Made by a program: the position numbers and the translations under genes
The notes under the pieces: generated by a model
What the model was told of the DNA's origin: nothing
The model's input: only the letters and a program-made list of their open reading frames with translations
Databases searched by the model: none
Origin: Ceraceosorus guamensis
Lineage: Eukaryota > Basidiomycota > Exobasidiomycetes > Ceraceosorales > Ceraceosoraceae
Direction of reading: 5' to 3'
Assembly: GCF_003144195.1 (NCBI RefSeq)
Contig: NW_020290068.1
Coordinates: forward strand, 20,389 to 84,388
Length of the DNA stretch: 64,000 bases
Part shown: positions 44,099 to 57,573 of the stretch, piece by piece
Layout of the letters: each line of letters starts with the position of its first letter
How positions within the stretch are numbered: position 1 is the first letter of the stretch

Positions 44099-45865
44099 TT
44101 GTGGCCAGGCTACAGCGATGAGGCCACAGAGGAACAGCTTTGAAGTCGTGTACGGCAGCTTCCTTTGCTTTGTCCGTGTGCATCCCTGCTCTCCCCCAGC
44201 CCGCGCCCAGTGTCGCTCTTAGCTGCGCGCCCTCAATCAAAGCAGGGATGGGCGTAAGACTAGCGCGCCAATCAATTATACCTGCCGATGCATTCGCCGC
44301 GGGGCGGGGCGGGGCGCGTCCATCAGCATGCAAGCAAGCAAGCGATCGACTAGAAAGAATCCTTCTCCCCGAGAGGCGTGTGCGCTCAAAGCCTTCTGTT
44401 GTCAGTCAGAGTGTGAGTGCAGAGCATAGCGAATTGCCGCACGAGAGCGGAAGAGGAAAATGCGCCTCATCGCTCGATCGTCGATGCGTGACAACAGTCA
44501 TCTGCAAACTTTGCGCGTGTTGGCCCGCTCGTCGCATTAGCGCATCTCGTCGTCGAGTCGGGGCGTGCGTGTGTTGTGTGTGGAGGAAAAGGGCGATCGA
44601 GCGACAGATTAGGCTTTGGCTACGGCGTTCGAGTTCCGCCAGCACACTCGTGACTTTCTCCACTCGTGACTCGTGACTGCTGACCTGCTTTGCTGGAAAG
44701 AGTTGACGAGCGAACGATGAGTTGGCCGTGCGCGTGCGTGCCTGTTGTGTAGATGCGTCAGCAATCGTGCGTCTGAGGTGCAACACACCGCACGGCCTTC
44801 ATCAATCAATGAATGCATGCATGCAGATCGGTCGGCGATCGCCTGATGCTCAACACCCTTGCTGACTCTCAAAACTCCTGCATCAGCAACAGCGCCCTCT
44901 GTTCGGATCGTCCGCGCCCGCGGCCGGGTCGCTATCATGCGCGCTCGCTGACACCAGCTAGGAGAGCACGTTTGCTCGATCGCGCACCCGCCCGCGCGCG
45001 CGGATGCTTGATTGCGGGAAGCAACAAACGATGAGATGAGCCTTGCAACTCGGAGGGCGCTGAAACGTGTCCGCATTCGTGATTCACTACTCTATGCAAT
45101 GCAATGCATGCATGCATGCAATTAACCTCTGAGGGCTAGCAGTCAGATTCGAACCGCGCGCGCGCGAAACGTTCTGAGGCATAGGCGGCGCAAGTGATAT
45201 ATGGATGTCGAATCTTTGTGATTTGTGGATAGCAGCAAGTCACGAGTGTGAGTACAGTATCAGCCGGTGGGCATTGGCCAGCACAAGCAATCACAATCGT
45301 GACTGAAGCGGCCACAGCCAGCATGTACGATTACAGGCGATCGGTCGGTGCTTTGCTCTCGCCGCTCGAGCGAGCGAGTCCAGCACAAAAGTCTCACAGT
45401 CAGATGGAGAACCTCACACCGCTCGGCACGTCGAATGATCAAATGCAGAGCTTCGCAAAAGGTCCTTGACATTTTCTCACGACGTAAAGGATATTCTATT
45501 GCGAATGCGCCGCTGTAGCAAGCAACGCAACTACGTATATATCGAGAGTAGAACAATGTCGGACACAAGTGGTGTACATGAAAGCGAGGGGAGCCATGCG
45601 GGCAACCCGGGCGAATGGTATGAACTGGGTAGCAAAGCACTGGTCATTGCCACCGAAAGGGATTCAGAATCGTCATGTAGCGAGCCGCTTTCCTAAGCGC
45701 TTGTAGAGCGTGCGATCAAGCGAGCAAAAGGTTTGAAAAAGTCCCAAAAGAAGATCACCGCATTTCTAGCGAGACGCGGCCAAGAGGCTGCAAAGGGCCA
45801 AAAAAAAAAAAAAAACAAAAAAAGAAAACGACGCGCAATGTCCCCCCCCGCGACACCCACCTGCG

Positions 45866-48800
45866 CTACTGTGGCGCCGGGCTACTAGTGACAGCCAACG
45901 CCTTGATCTTGTTTGGCGTAGCGTTGCCGAGCAGCTGCATCTGAGTCATGGTGACGCCGACGGTGCGAAGCATAGAGGAGAGCCGGACTGCAGAGAGAGA
46001 ATCGAGACCGTAGCTGCTCAGTGGTGTGTCGTCGTCGATGTCGCTCGAAGGGATGCAGAGCGCTTGCGAGATCACCCTGTCAACCGGATTGCTCGACTGA
46101 TCCAGAGCGCCATTGGCACCGGGCAAGGTAGCCTTTTCGCTTGCAGTGCGAAGGTCCAAGTGACGAGCAAAGGCGTTGTTGGGACCCAGCATATCCGTGA
46201 CCAGCCTCGTGTCGACGTGGGGAATGTAGAGATTCACTTTGCGCTGCTTGCGCACGTTGATCGAGTCGATGATCTGATGCAGCACGCTCTGCATCGTGAA
46301 GCTGATGCCGGTCTTGGCTGCCGCTTGGATCAGCCAACCGGGAATCTTCCCTCCTTGCGCATCGATGACGCTCTGCGTCCAACGAGCAAATTGGCCAGCT
46401 CCGAGGACGATGGGAATGGCAATGGAAACTGCGTTGGGAATGCGGCAGACGATACCTTCCATGGCTGTGCATGCGGCCGCGTAAGCAGACTGAGCAGCAG
46501 CGCCGTTCCAAGACGCGACGCTCGAGCAGGCAACCAGCCAATCGAGCTGCTTCGGATCGACGATGCGGGTCAGAACTTCTAGGCCGAGATACTTGGACTC
46601 TCGCATATTGCGATAGAGCGCGTCGGGTACCTTGGTAAAATGGCCGCCTTGCCAGGAGAGCGGCATCCAGATGATGCCTCTGACATTGGTGAGGCGTCCG
46701 AACAGCGCGCGCGTTGCGCCTTCATCCATTGCGTCGCACGCAACGAGCTCAAGATGGAGATCGGGGACGCTTTGCAGGTAGCGGATGAGAGCAGCTTCAC
46801 GCTCCATGTCCCCGCGCTCAAAGCGGGCGGGGCCGGTGCGGCTAGTCAGAACGATGTGACGTGCCCCGAGATTGTACATCTCGGACGCAAAGCCGGCCCC
46901 GAGACCACCACAGCCACCAAGCAGCACATAGGTGGCCAACGGGTCAAAGGCGAAATGCCGCATTGTCTGCGCATTCTTCTCGACGTCCGCAATGAGTCGC
47001 GTCGAGATCGAGTCTAGCGAGAGCGTCTCCCCTACCGCAGTCGAAAGCGCAAGAGGCAGCCACTCGGATAGCACACGACCGATGCGCACTGGTGAGCGGC
47101 TCACCAGGAGAGGCACATTGACCGACACGAAACGACCGATGCGATGTTGGCCTTGCTGAGCAACGCTTGCGTCGGCAATGTTACAGTCCAGCTCGACGCC
47201 AACTCCGTCTTCGAGGTGAAGCGGGTTGGAACGGTGGTCGGTTGACGTGAGCCGAATGAGCAGATCGAGCTTGTCGTGCTGGCCTTCAGGGACTGCCCAG
47301 CCTTTGGCCAAGAGCAAGCCATTCGCGATGGCAGAGACAGCCGCATCGTCTGAGACCGACGCAGCTTGCCCATCTTCCACCATGGCGTACTGCAAAGCCA
47401 GACCCACCGAGAAGGCAGCAACGACCACCGCAGGAGCACGCTCGAGGGGAATCGTGCTCGGCAACACCGCCACAGAGGCGATCCGAACGTTGATCACGTT
47501 TGAAAGGTTGCCTGCCCAAATACCCGCGACGTGCGTGCCTTTGTCGAACGTCTTGCCCTCCGAGGTGACGACGCCTGCAAAAGCATAGACACATCCGATG
47601 TCTGTCAAGGGCGCAGTCGCGATGACATTGACTGTGGCCTCTGATGTGGAGAGAGATGCCAGCGTGACAGGCAGCAGCTCGGAGGGCGCACGTGGATCGA
47701 GCTGCCAAGTCGTTGGCGTGTGCTCAGCGACGGGGTCCAGGTCGATGGTGACCATTCGATGGACTTGAGGCCTGCCATTAGCGTCGAAACGAAGCTCCAG
47801 CTCTGAGCCTGCCCAGACATCTGGCGACTCGAGTATGACGGTACGCTGCTCGGCCGTCAGAGCAGGATCGAACAGGACTGTCGTGAAGCTAGAGAGTAGG
47901 GTTAGGCGAACGTCAGGTGGATGTGCGCGCAGCTTTCTGCGCGGTCTAGTCTCGGACTCACCGCCAAGTCAGATACTCGGATCGCAAAGAGCGCGTCAGG
48001 CCCAGGATCGATTGTCCAACGCCTTCGTCTGCGGCCGCGATGGTGACGTGGACGCGTTGATTGGCGAGGTCCCAAGCTTCGACATCTTTTTGCAGCTTCG
48101 CAACCTCGGACTCGTCGTAGTAGAAGACGTGTCGCAGCATCTCTGTCGGTGGGGTGAGCTGCTGAATTTCCTTGGTCATCAGCTTGCGCACCTCGCCAGA
48201 ATCCTGATAGAACAAGGCCAGGTTGCGAGACAGGGTCGGTTCGTGCGCAGGCTCGACTAGCGCGACTCGATCCATGTGCTGGGAGAAGAAGCTGTGCCAG
48301 GCGCCGGCAGATTGAGTCGGGTGTTCGCGGTGATCTTCCATTCCGAACCAATCTTTGAAGCTTCCAAAGATGTAGTCGATGAAAAGAGCTCCGGGAGCTT
48401 GAGTCTCATTCACGCGACCGTCCATCTCGACCACTCCCACCATTGCGCCGGGGGCCATGTACTTTTGCAGATTGACCATGGCCGTGGGAAGGTTTGCCGC
48501 GATGTGGAGCACGTTCGACATGCAAATAAAATCAAAGGAGTGTCTGTCCGATGCTTTGGTCAGCCCGCTCTGTCCCGTGAACAGATTGAAGGCTGCAGGC
48601 GTGACACCGCTGTCTTGCGTCAGCGTCGATGCCGCCTCGGCAGCAAGCTGCACGTTCACGTCCGTGATGACAAACTCGACTGCCGGCTTCTCGGATGTGC
48701 CATATGTGGCAAGTTGCTGAACGACACTGTTCAGGTAGCGCGTGAGCTGTCCCGTGCCGGCTCCGACTGTTCGAGCAAAGAATCCATGCATCAGCTCTGC

Positions 48801-51800
48801 ACTTTTCCATCCGATGAGCGACGCGAGCATATTGCGCACCTTCGAGGACTCGAACGACATGCTTGCCTTGAGCCGCACACTGCTTTAGGAAATCCCCGAA
48901 CACGCTGGCAAAAAGCTCATATGTGCGGTCGTGCAGAGCCATGGCCTTGTATGCTCGGCTCATTAGGTCATCATTATGAGCAAAGAGGACCGGCAGCGAA
49001 GCCTGCAGGGGAAGTGGCAGATTGAGAGCGGCTCGCAAATGAGAAACCCGCTTGTCCAGACTCACGGTATTCGAAGCGAAGACATCCGCGAGCACGCTAT
49101 CCAGACGACGGATCATCTCGGTGTACACTGTCCACTCTTCCGACGTGCCCGGTGATGGCTGAAAGTGAGTGCTACGTTCGGGACGTGCAAGGGCTCGTTG
49201 AGCCATCGCATAGTAGCGTTTTCGGTCGATGCTCGCATCCGCAGAAGGTGGCTGAGAGGGCATGTGTCGAGCTAGGGATTCGATGCAAAGTTGATCCAAC
49301 GCCTCGAACAGCTCTTCGCGAGAGGGCGGTGGAGCCACGCTTGCCGGAGGAGCCAAGTCCAACGGCAAAAGATCTGCAGGCTGCCACTCCATGTCGTAGC
49401 GCTTCGTGATTGGTTCAACAGGCTGAGTCGTGTATTTGCGGCAGTGAACGCTCTCGAAAGTGATGAGCACCTCGCCCTCCTCATCGCAAATGTCCATATC
49501 GTACGTCAAATGGTGCGGTGCGTACTTTGTGCGTCTGACATGGCTGATCAAGGTTGGCCTTGCCAAATTTGCATCGTAAACAGTCACGCGGTCAAAAGCA
49601 CGAGGCAGAATCGTCTCGACCGTTTCTGCACCGTTGTGGGACAAGAACTTGGCAAAGTCGGCGGCGCAGGAGTGGAGAGCTGCGTCGATCACGCAGGGAT
49701 GCACGCGATAGGCTTGACGCTCACTTGGACGCAGCCCATCGAGATACGCCAGAGATTCCCCGTCCTTGCCGCTCCACTTGTTGATTCGGCGAAAAGCTCC
49801 GTTGAATTCTGCAGTGCCGGCCACGAGCGTGTAGAATGTCTCTTGATCGATGTGCTTTTCGAACCTGCTCAGGATCTGCGCCAAGTTCTTTCTTGGTGGC
49901 CTGCTGAGCGTTTGAGGGTCGACGGCGTAAGCGTTTCCCTTGAAGTGGGGCTTGGATGGGCCATTCAGGCTTCCTCCGCTTCGGCTTGTGATCAGATACG
50001 TCGCTCCATCGCGTTGCACTTTGACTTCGATGGGTCGCTCTCGAGCTTCCACGATTGGCATAGCGCCGAGCAATTCGCCGCCGCTGATCACATTGATGCT
50101 GGAGTCTAGCTCGAGGCCAGTCTCGAGGAAAGCTGCACCAGGTATGATTCGAGCGCCATTGACCTTGTGCTCGGCCAGCTCGGGATGCGTCGCACAGCTG
50201 ATCTTGAATTCTGCAGCATCAGGGGCGTAAAGCGGCGGATGATCGGCGAGGCTGCTCCACCCAGGCCGAACGTCTCCTGGCCAGTGTGTCTTCTTCCACG
50301 GAAAGGCAATGACCGACTTTTGATCCTTCCTCTCGGCAGGATCGGCGTACAAGAGGCTGTGGTACTGCACTGTTTTGTGGCCGCTCACGAAAAGAGTTCC
50401 AACCGCTTTGACAAAAGCTTCCGTGTCCGCTGGGCAGGTCGCAGGAGCCTTGTTGCGTCTTTCCATCACGGGAACGATGTGCTCAACACCTAGTTCGCCG
50501 AGATAGGCAGACAAGACTGGATGCGGGCTGAGTTCGATGGTAGTGTACGAGTCCGCCGCCTCGCTCTCACCGCCGAGAAAGGCTTGAGCTGATCGAATCG
50601 CTGCTACAAATTGAACGGCTTCGCGACTGTTGCTCCACAGATATTGGGCATCCTGGCGCCTGTCGACTCGCTTGCCAGTCACAGTCGAGAAGAGTGGGAG
50701 CTGGGGGGAGGTGATCTGAGCATCATAACGAGCCCAAATATCGTCGATGGTTTGAATGAAAACGTCTTTTGCCGCTGAGATCGCTGCCGAATGCATCGGA
50801 GACTCGGTGCGAAGTGCGCGGGCAAATATGCCAGAATCTTGGGCAGATTTGACCACTGCATCCACACGCTCTGCGGAGCCCGAGATCGAAAAGGCGCCGT
50901 CGGCGTTGTACGCGGCCACGTCGACGTGTGCTCCGCGCTGTGCAGCTTGCAGCAAGAGCTCGTCCAGCTGCTTCCGTGTGGCGTGAACAGCGGCCATCTT
51001 GCCCTTGTATTGCCCAAAGATTTGACCTCTGGCGATGGCCACCTCCATGGCAACATCGCGAGGTGCGGCGCCCGAGACGTACAAAGCAGCCGTTTCGCCG
51101 GCGCTATGGCCTACGATGGCATTTGGCACGACTCCGAAGGATTTCAAGAGGTCGAAAAGAGCAATTTGTACCATGCAGATGGATGGAAACACGACGCTCG
51201 CCGGCCAAAGCGCTGAGCCTTCGAGCGTCTCCGACTTGGCCGAGGGACTCCACTGGAATAGCTGCGTCTCTTGCAAGAGGGACTTGCCGGTGACGCGAGC
51301 GTAAACTCGGTCACTTGCTTGAATGCTCTCGCGGAAGGCTGCAAAGTCGCGGTACAAGCTTCGGCCCATGTGGAAATGCTGAGGTCCTTGACCAGAGAGG
51401 ATGAAAAGAAGCTTTGGCTCGGTCGCAAAGGTTGTCGGTGCCAAATTGCGAGGCTTGCTGAAGGCTGTCACGAGACGACCGGTCTCTGACTCGACGAGCG
51501 CGAAGCTTCTGCAAGGCATCGAACGAGTCTGTCTGGCAAGGGCAGCCACATCCAGCGAGTGTGACTGAAGCTGCGTGGCCGCTTCGCTCGAGACAGCACT
51601 GGCAGATCTGGGAGTCAGACCTCCGGCAAAGCAAAGTGAGAAGCTGGCTTGATTCGAGGTGCTCGCCGCAGCTTGCTGACCAGCGACGGCCTCGATGATC
51701 GCATGGCCAGTAGCGCCACCAAATCCATACGACTGGATGGAGATGATGGATTTCTCTTTGCCGCCCTTGCCGAGAGGCTCAGCGGAGGTGGGCGCGCGCA

Positions 51801-53266
51801 TATTCCAGCTCGCCCAGTCGATGGCGCGGGACGGCGTCTGGAGGTTCGGTTGAGGCGGAACAATTCCCGTGCGAAGCATGTGGCACACCTTGATCAAGCT
51901 CATGATACCGCTGACCCACTCCGTGTGGCCGGTGTTGGCCTTGAGCGTACCGACAACCAGCTCCCGACCCTGCCGGCCTTGCGAGTACGTCTTTCCTGCA
52001 GCATTGGCTTCGATGGGGTCACCAACTTTTGTGCCGGTCGCGTGCAGCTCGACATAGTCGACCTCCGAAGGCTTGCGACCGATCTTTGCATAAGTCTCAT
52101 CAATGATGCGCATCTGAGCTGGTCCAGAAGGTGCAGCTTGCGACTGATTACGTCCGTTTGAGCCAATAGCGGTAGCAAGGATGTTTGCGTGGATGCGATC
52201 GCCAGCCTTGCGAGCGACGTCGGCACGTCTAAGCACAATTGCACCGCATGCTTCTGATCGTACGTAGCTATGCGCAGCGCCGTGGCGTTGTGGGTGAGCT
52301 GCGAGTCGCGAAGCGAAGGAAACGCTTAGCAAACCCCCACTTACCCGCTAGCTTTATCATCTAGGCTTCTGCAAATGCCATCTGGAGAAAGCACTCCGCT
52401 TTGGGAAAAGGCGACCGTCGAAGTCCAGCTGGCAATGAATGAACCCCCCAACGGTGAGCCCCTGAGCGCCCGCGGAAGCATGGGCTTTTGCGCGGGCTTT
52501 TGACTCACTCCATGGTCAGATTTGCGCCGACTACGACGGCTGTGTCGACCTCTCCGCGACGAATAGACTCCGAAGCCAAGTGCAACGCAGTGAGACCGGT
52601 GCTGCATGCAGAGTCCACGGTCATTGTGGGTCCTCTGAGGTCAAGCAGGAAACTGACGCGATTCGACAAGAGACTGTAGGCTTGTCCTTGCGCCGTATGC
52701 TCATTGATTTCGTGCTCTTCTCCTTGCATAGCAAGAGGGCTACCGCTTGCGATACCAAAGCACGCCGTTCGACTTCCTCGGTAGTCGATGCCGCTGTCGT
52801 GTAGCGCCGAGAAGGCCATCTCTAGCATCATGCGAGCAGTTCCAGACATGCGGGAAGCCTCGGAGGGTCCGATGCCGAACTCCAACGGATCGAAAAGGTC
52901 AGTGTCTGTCAAGAAGCCGCCCTTGTCTGAAAGTGCCTTGCCGACGCTGGTACCGACGTGCAAATCGCGATTGAAGCGTCCAGGGTACGCTTTCACGCCA
53001 GACTTTTGCTCGAGCAGCATGTTCCAAAGACCTTCAACATCCACATTGCCTCGTCCCACCTCCCCGGGAAGCATGCAAGCCATACCGATCACGGCGATCG
53101 GCTCTTCCCACCACGCATGCAGCAGGTGACCATTTTGGAGGGAATGTTGTGCGTCTGCGTGGTTCGATGCGTGGCCATCGGATGCGCCAGCGTGCGCTCC
53201 GTTCGCGTAGCCATTTCCGTTCCGCGACGGCGCGACCGCGCCATGGGTGTCGAGTACGCCAGGCAT
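45866..53266 (-). CDS. Multidomain iterative polyketide synthase, KS-AT-DH-MT-(ER remnant)-KR-ACP
   Basis: Builds a polyketide chain from malonyl units with programmed C-methylation and beta-keto processing. Exons 53266-52509, 52428-52345, 52267-48840, 48766-47962 and 47888-45866 encode 2365 residues. KS about 55-480: Cys221 in DSACSTG, His356 in HATGT, His395 in ANTGH. AT about 565-870: Ser669 in GHSAG. DH about 955-1230: His981 in HKVNGARIIP and Asp1142 in IDAALHS. MT about 1390-1690: VGAGTGQLTRYL at 1424. Residues about 1777-1860 (AGVVTSEGKTF, KGTHVAGIWAG) look like the front half of an enoylreductase without its cofactor-binding half. KR about 2010-2190: GGCGGLG at 2016, Ser2148, Tyr2161. 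ACP: Ser2322 in YGLDSLS. Splicing restores KS motif SGYVRSEACG and MT motif RVLEVGAGTG. No thioesterase or condensation domain follows. Confidence 0.95.
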
Positions 53267-53436
53267 CTTGGGATTTGCTGTCGGACCTACGCACCTGCAC
53301 ACTATTTCCGGACGTTGGAGGAGCGCGTTACATTCATGCTTCGCAAGGCTGCCTGGATGTGGACCACCATGCGTTTTGAGAGTGGTCTTATGTACCTTTT
53401 GCGAGATGGGTGGTGACCGCAGTGCTTTCTTTGCTG

Positions 53437-53441
<5 letters not shown>

Positions 53442-53496
<55 letters not shown>
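53442..53496. repeat. (CA)n microsatellite just upstream of the polyketide synthase
   Basis: About 27 CA units, 176 bases upstream of the synthase start codon and so probably within its promoter or 5' UTR. The minus-strand frame through it (Cys-Val repeat) joins the synthase frame, but the ATG at 53266 is the sensible start. Confidence 0.95.
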
Positions 53497-53497
<1 letters not shown>

Positions 53498-53873
53498 CAT
53501 CTGCTCTACTCGCACCACGCGGTCCGTGCACAACCAATCTAGTCAGCCTTGATCGGCAACGCGCAAGTGATTAGATGCTGGCGTATCGAACCGCAACCGC
53601 GGTACTATCAACACGAGCCGATTCGAAGGGCTCTTGCGATAGCGGCACGCGTGCAAGATAGACGACTCAAGCAATTAATGGCTCCGTCGAAGGCTCGCTC
53701 TTGCTGTTGTAGAGTGCGACAAATAGCAAGTCAGAAGAGATTAGGAGTGGGATGGAAAGGCTAGTGTGTATAGGAGGGATGATGCGCTGGCTATGCACCA
53801 TTTACGCTAGACTTTCAAAGCGCGAAGTGAAGCTCTCTCCCAATCCCATATCTGCAGCAGCAAACGTTCCCCT

Positions 53874-53889
53874 CCCCCCCCCCCCCCCC
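53874..53889. repeat. Poly-C tract
   Basis: A run of 16 C residues between short C-rich flanks. The exact length may be affected by sequencing error. Confidence 0.8.
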
Positions 53890-54662
53890 GATCGACATCA
53901 ATCGGTAAAGCAGCTTCTGGTTCAGCATGCCCTTTCCTGCACGCCCGCCCGTATCCGAAGTGGCTGTCCATCGCATCGGTTTTTCGGACCGTCGGCGTTC
54001 GAAGCGAGGGTGGTCGCGAGGTGATGGTGCAGTGCAGTGCAGTGCAGTGCAGGACTGCATGTGTTGTGTGAGGGCAATCAAGATCTGCACACCGATAGCC
54101 ACGAGTGCCGAACGACAAAGTGTAGAGCATGTGCATGTGCATGTGCATGTGTAGGGGCCCCTCCGAACAAGCAAGCTAACAAACCAGATGAGAAGCACGA
54201 ATTGCGCGCACACACACACACACAACAATCACAATTCAAATCGTCAAATCGTGAATGTCCCCTTCCTCGCTATATGGCCTTTCATCCGCGGAAGCGTGTG
54301 CATGTGCATGTGCATGTGCATCTCGCCATGCATGGCTCGTCCGCAGAAACATGTGGAAAATAATTAAGCTGCATCTGCAGCATCTGTATATGCGCGCGCT
54401 GCAGCTAGGGCTGTGAGACTGGCCCGCCATGCAGCCTATAGCTGCCATTCGTGTTGTGTGAGTGAGCACGGCTGGAAGCTAGAGCGCAGCACCCCATTAG
54501 CTCGCCATGCGATGCAAACTCCGACCCTTCTCACAGTCAACACTACTACTAGAAGAGAAGTAAAGAGTCGTTTCTGCATGTGGTCCAAGCTGGTGGATAA
54601 GCGGATCGAAGCGTTAGCTAGGCAAGCGCTCGCTCGCTGACCGACTTGAATCGCAGCTGCTA

Positions 54663-54707
54663 GGTGCGGTGCGGTGCGGTGCGGTGCGGTGCGGTGCGGT
54701 GCGGTGG
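54663..54707. repeat. (GGTGC)n pentamer repeat
   Basis: Eight perfect GGTGC units followed by GGTGGTGC. It is the longest of three arrays of this pentamer in the window. Confidence 0.95.
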
Positions 54708-56928
54708 TGCTGCAGGCGATGGGATGCCGCGCAAACGTGATCCGATAACCATCGCTGCATGCTGCGCGCAGTCGTCGTCGTTCAGTCGATTCCTTCTTCT
54801 CGCTACGTCGGCACTGAACCATGCGTGGGTATGCATCCATCCGCAGAGGGAGGTACACATACGGGGGATTGTTGATCGCAATCACAACAGTTGTGTGCAG
54901 AAAGCAACCTTGTTCATGGTCCCCCGTGACGAGGGAAAGCCTGACCCCTCACGACGGAACTTTCAATCGCAATCGTGACCGGCGAAGATGCTCTCCGCTC
55001 TCCGCTCAACTCACAACAACTACGTCTTCTCTGCTATGCGCAGACTAGCTCCGCTGAGCGCCCACACCCGTGACCCGGAAGTGCAATTTGAATGACCAGT
55101 GCAGCCGCTTTCATGCGGATCGTCGCACCTGCCAGCGCCAATCATGCCAACAAAGCTCGGCGCTTCGGGCGGTGCGAGGTGCCGTTTGTCGGGACGATGC
55201 AGGACCGCGGTGTCCCCTCTCTCTTGTCCCAGAGATGCAGTTTATCGGATCAAATGAATGGGGGATGGGCATTAGGCATCTGTTTGCGCTTCTCGATCAT
55301 TCCGAGTTGGCTATCTCTGGTTGTACGTACGATATCGCCTCCACTTTGTGAATGATGATTCGTGTATAGCGCGGCATGCATGCTAGTTGCCTTTCATGTA
55401 TGTAGGTACGAAATTGGGTCTCGCTTGCCTGCCGCGCGGTGGTCAAATTGAAGCCGTGAATCAATGAATGTGTGGATGGTGTGAATATATGTTAATTGCA
55501 AGGATGACGATCGAGCTCAAGCTGCATATATGCCACTTACGGGCTTCTCTTTAGCTACACTCACGACTTTTGGTGTCTCTGCGGATCCACGCTAAGCCGC
55601 GCGAGGGCGCGCGGAGCCAGCTGCAACAGTCATCGTGAGTCTGATGAGTTCTGCATGGTTGTCATGCATCAGGATGAGTGCGTGCTGACTTGCTTTCGCC
55701 GAGTGGCGCCGCCATCGCGCATGCATGCAGTCAAGGACTGTAGACCCTCTCGGTTGCATGCTGCTGCAGACCCCACCCACGCGGAAAGTGCCGGCTTCAC
55801 TTCTACGCGTGACCGAACCTACGATGCTCTTGTTCGCGTCGGACACCTGCTAACGCGCGCGCGCACACAGGCAGGCTCGATCGCCTTTCTGCTGCATCAT
55901 ATGGGTCAGCATCAGCCGCGGCTCTACTCACACTGGTCAAATCTTGCTGCTGCTGCTGCTGCTGCACCGTCTCGCGCATGGCGAAGCCGCGCGCAAGAAG
56001 CGCGTGGGAATATGCTTTGATGCATCGCAGCTGGCGTATTCGATGCGACTTGGACCTTTCATGGCTCATGAGTGAGTCGCTGCTGCTGCTGCTGCTGCTG
56101 CTGCGGCTGCTGCGTGGGATCGTGCGTGCCCACCGTCAAGAATGGGCCTTGGCTGTGACACGACAAATGTGAATGCCGCCTATTCATGACCATCGTACTC
56201 TGATGAAGGTCGGTTCTCGGGGCTCTTCATCGTCTACTTGAACGTGCATGATTGCGACAGCCAAATAACGTGGATCGGGAATCACGAATCGACTCAAAAG
56301 CCGGGCGTCCAGAGAGCGCGGTTAGCTGGCTGAGTTTGAGTGAGACGCGTCCCCCGCGGCCTCTTTCGCACTCGCGTCTGCGACCTGCGAGAGCGAACGT
56401 TGTTTCATCCGTCCGGTATAGGCCGGCGTGAGTGTAGCCTTTTTCGGCCTCGCATTCAGCATCACAGCTCTATCCTGTACGTGCTGCACGGGATGAGCCA
56501 CTGTGGAAGAGCGAGCGTGGTTTGAAAGTGAAAAGCAATTTAAGCTTCGAGCGCGTCTGCGCCTCCCTAGCTGCGGCCCAAGTCCACGCAAGCAGCACAT
56601 CATCACCCCGGCGGGCTTCTGATCGAGCAATGGCGTCAGCGATCGCTTTTTCTTGCCAGAGCGTGCGTGAGGGATCATGCAAACAGAAATATGAAAATGG
56701 ATTCGAATCACGAATCTCAATCATGATTCAGATTGATCATGCCTGCGACTCCAAGACTTTGACTACATTTTATCCAGCCGCCGCCCCGAGACGCCAAACT
56801 TTGCTTGTTCGGGAAGGTTGCTTGGAAAAACCTTGCCGGGAAGTTTCACTTTAGCGCCCCGGATCGGGCCAACTGCAGCACTTATTACCTTTTCAATCGC
56901 CGTCGAGGTGAAGCGCGCGGCTACAGAG

Positions 56929-56930
<2 letters not shown>

Positions 56931-56971
<41 letters not shown>

Positions 56972-56973
56972 TG
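56931..56973. repeat. (GCGT)n microsatellite
   Basis: About ten GCGT units in the spacer, with no coding support. Confidence 0.95.
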
Positions 56974-57550
56974 TCTGATCGCTTATTGCGCCGAGTTGGT
57001 CAGTCATTGATTGATTAAAAGGTCACCGCGACGCGACACCGAAAGATTGCTTTGCTGCTTGCTGCTGGATGGTTTCAAATCCCGCTAAGAACACTCACGA
57101 CTTTGCCTCCCTCCAAGCCCATGTAATGATGTAATAATTTGCTCTCTAGCGAGCCCATTTGTACGCCTTTCTGCGTTAGCGCAACGACGTGAGAAGCCCG
57201 AGGCCCACGTCGTGCATGAATGAAGCCCATGCGCGTGCACGATGAGCAAAAGTCCACGGGTTTGAAGCGCGCGGGCAGAGAGAGGCAGGCAGGCCGACAT
57301 TCGTGATCCTGGGCACACGCGGTCGACTGCTTCGTCCAGTGAGTGCTTCGCGATCGAGTGACGATGCGGTGGCATGGCCTTACACGGGCAAGTATAGAAG
57401 CATGTGTTGCTCATCCGCTTGCTAGCGCGTTGTCGGATCGAGGTCGTGGCGTAGTCTGAGAGCAGCCGTGCTGGGCTTCTTCCTTGCGCCCAGTGTGAGT
57501 CTTGAGTAGCATGCATGACACCTATAGCCAACAAGCAAAACGAGTGGAGA

Positions 57551-57573
57551 GGGAGAGAGAGAGAGAGAGAGAA
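57551..57573. repeat. (GA)n microsatellite
   Basis: About eleven GA units, roughly 610 bases upstream of the seven-helix gene start. Confidence 0.9.

Larger units (their letters stand above)
42944..45865. other. 2.9-kb spacer rich in simple repeats
   Basis: No gene is recognised between the GMC start and the polyketide synthase end. The stretch holds GTACAG repeats (43364-43393), an almost continuous GTCGTGAGTCGCGAGT array (about 43635-43700), GACA/GGCA repeats (43766-43798), GGTGC repeats (44072-44098), a second block of CTCGTGACT motifs (44646-44690), CATGCATG tracts and an A-rich run (45800-45826). The bases next to 42944 should include the GMC promoter. Confidence 0.5.

Noticed and set aside
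45140-45170. GGTTCGAATCTGAC on the minus strand, resembling a tRNA T-arm
   Set aside because: The flanking bases do not form a T-stem, and no acceptor, D or anticodon arm can be placed upstream.
42944-45865. Possible transposon between the GMC gene and the synthase
   Set aside because: The repeats are simple-sequence arrays. No terminal inverted repeats, LTRs, target duplications or transposase-like peptides were seen.
48276-49025. Long plus-strand frames over the polyketide synthase (also 46064-46582, 49291-50109, 41806-42483)
   Set aside because: They are shadows of strongly supported minus-strand domains, with no motifs of their own.
53302-53533. N-terminal extension of the polyketide synthase through the CA repeat
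   Set aside because: The in-frame extension is a Cys-Val dipeptide repeat from a microsatellite. The ATG at 53266 lies just before normal synthase sequence.
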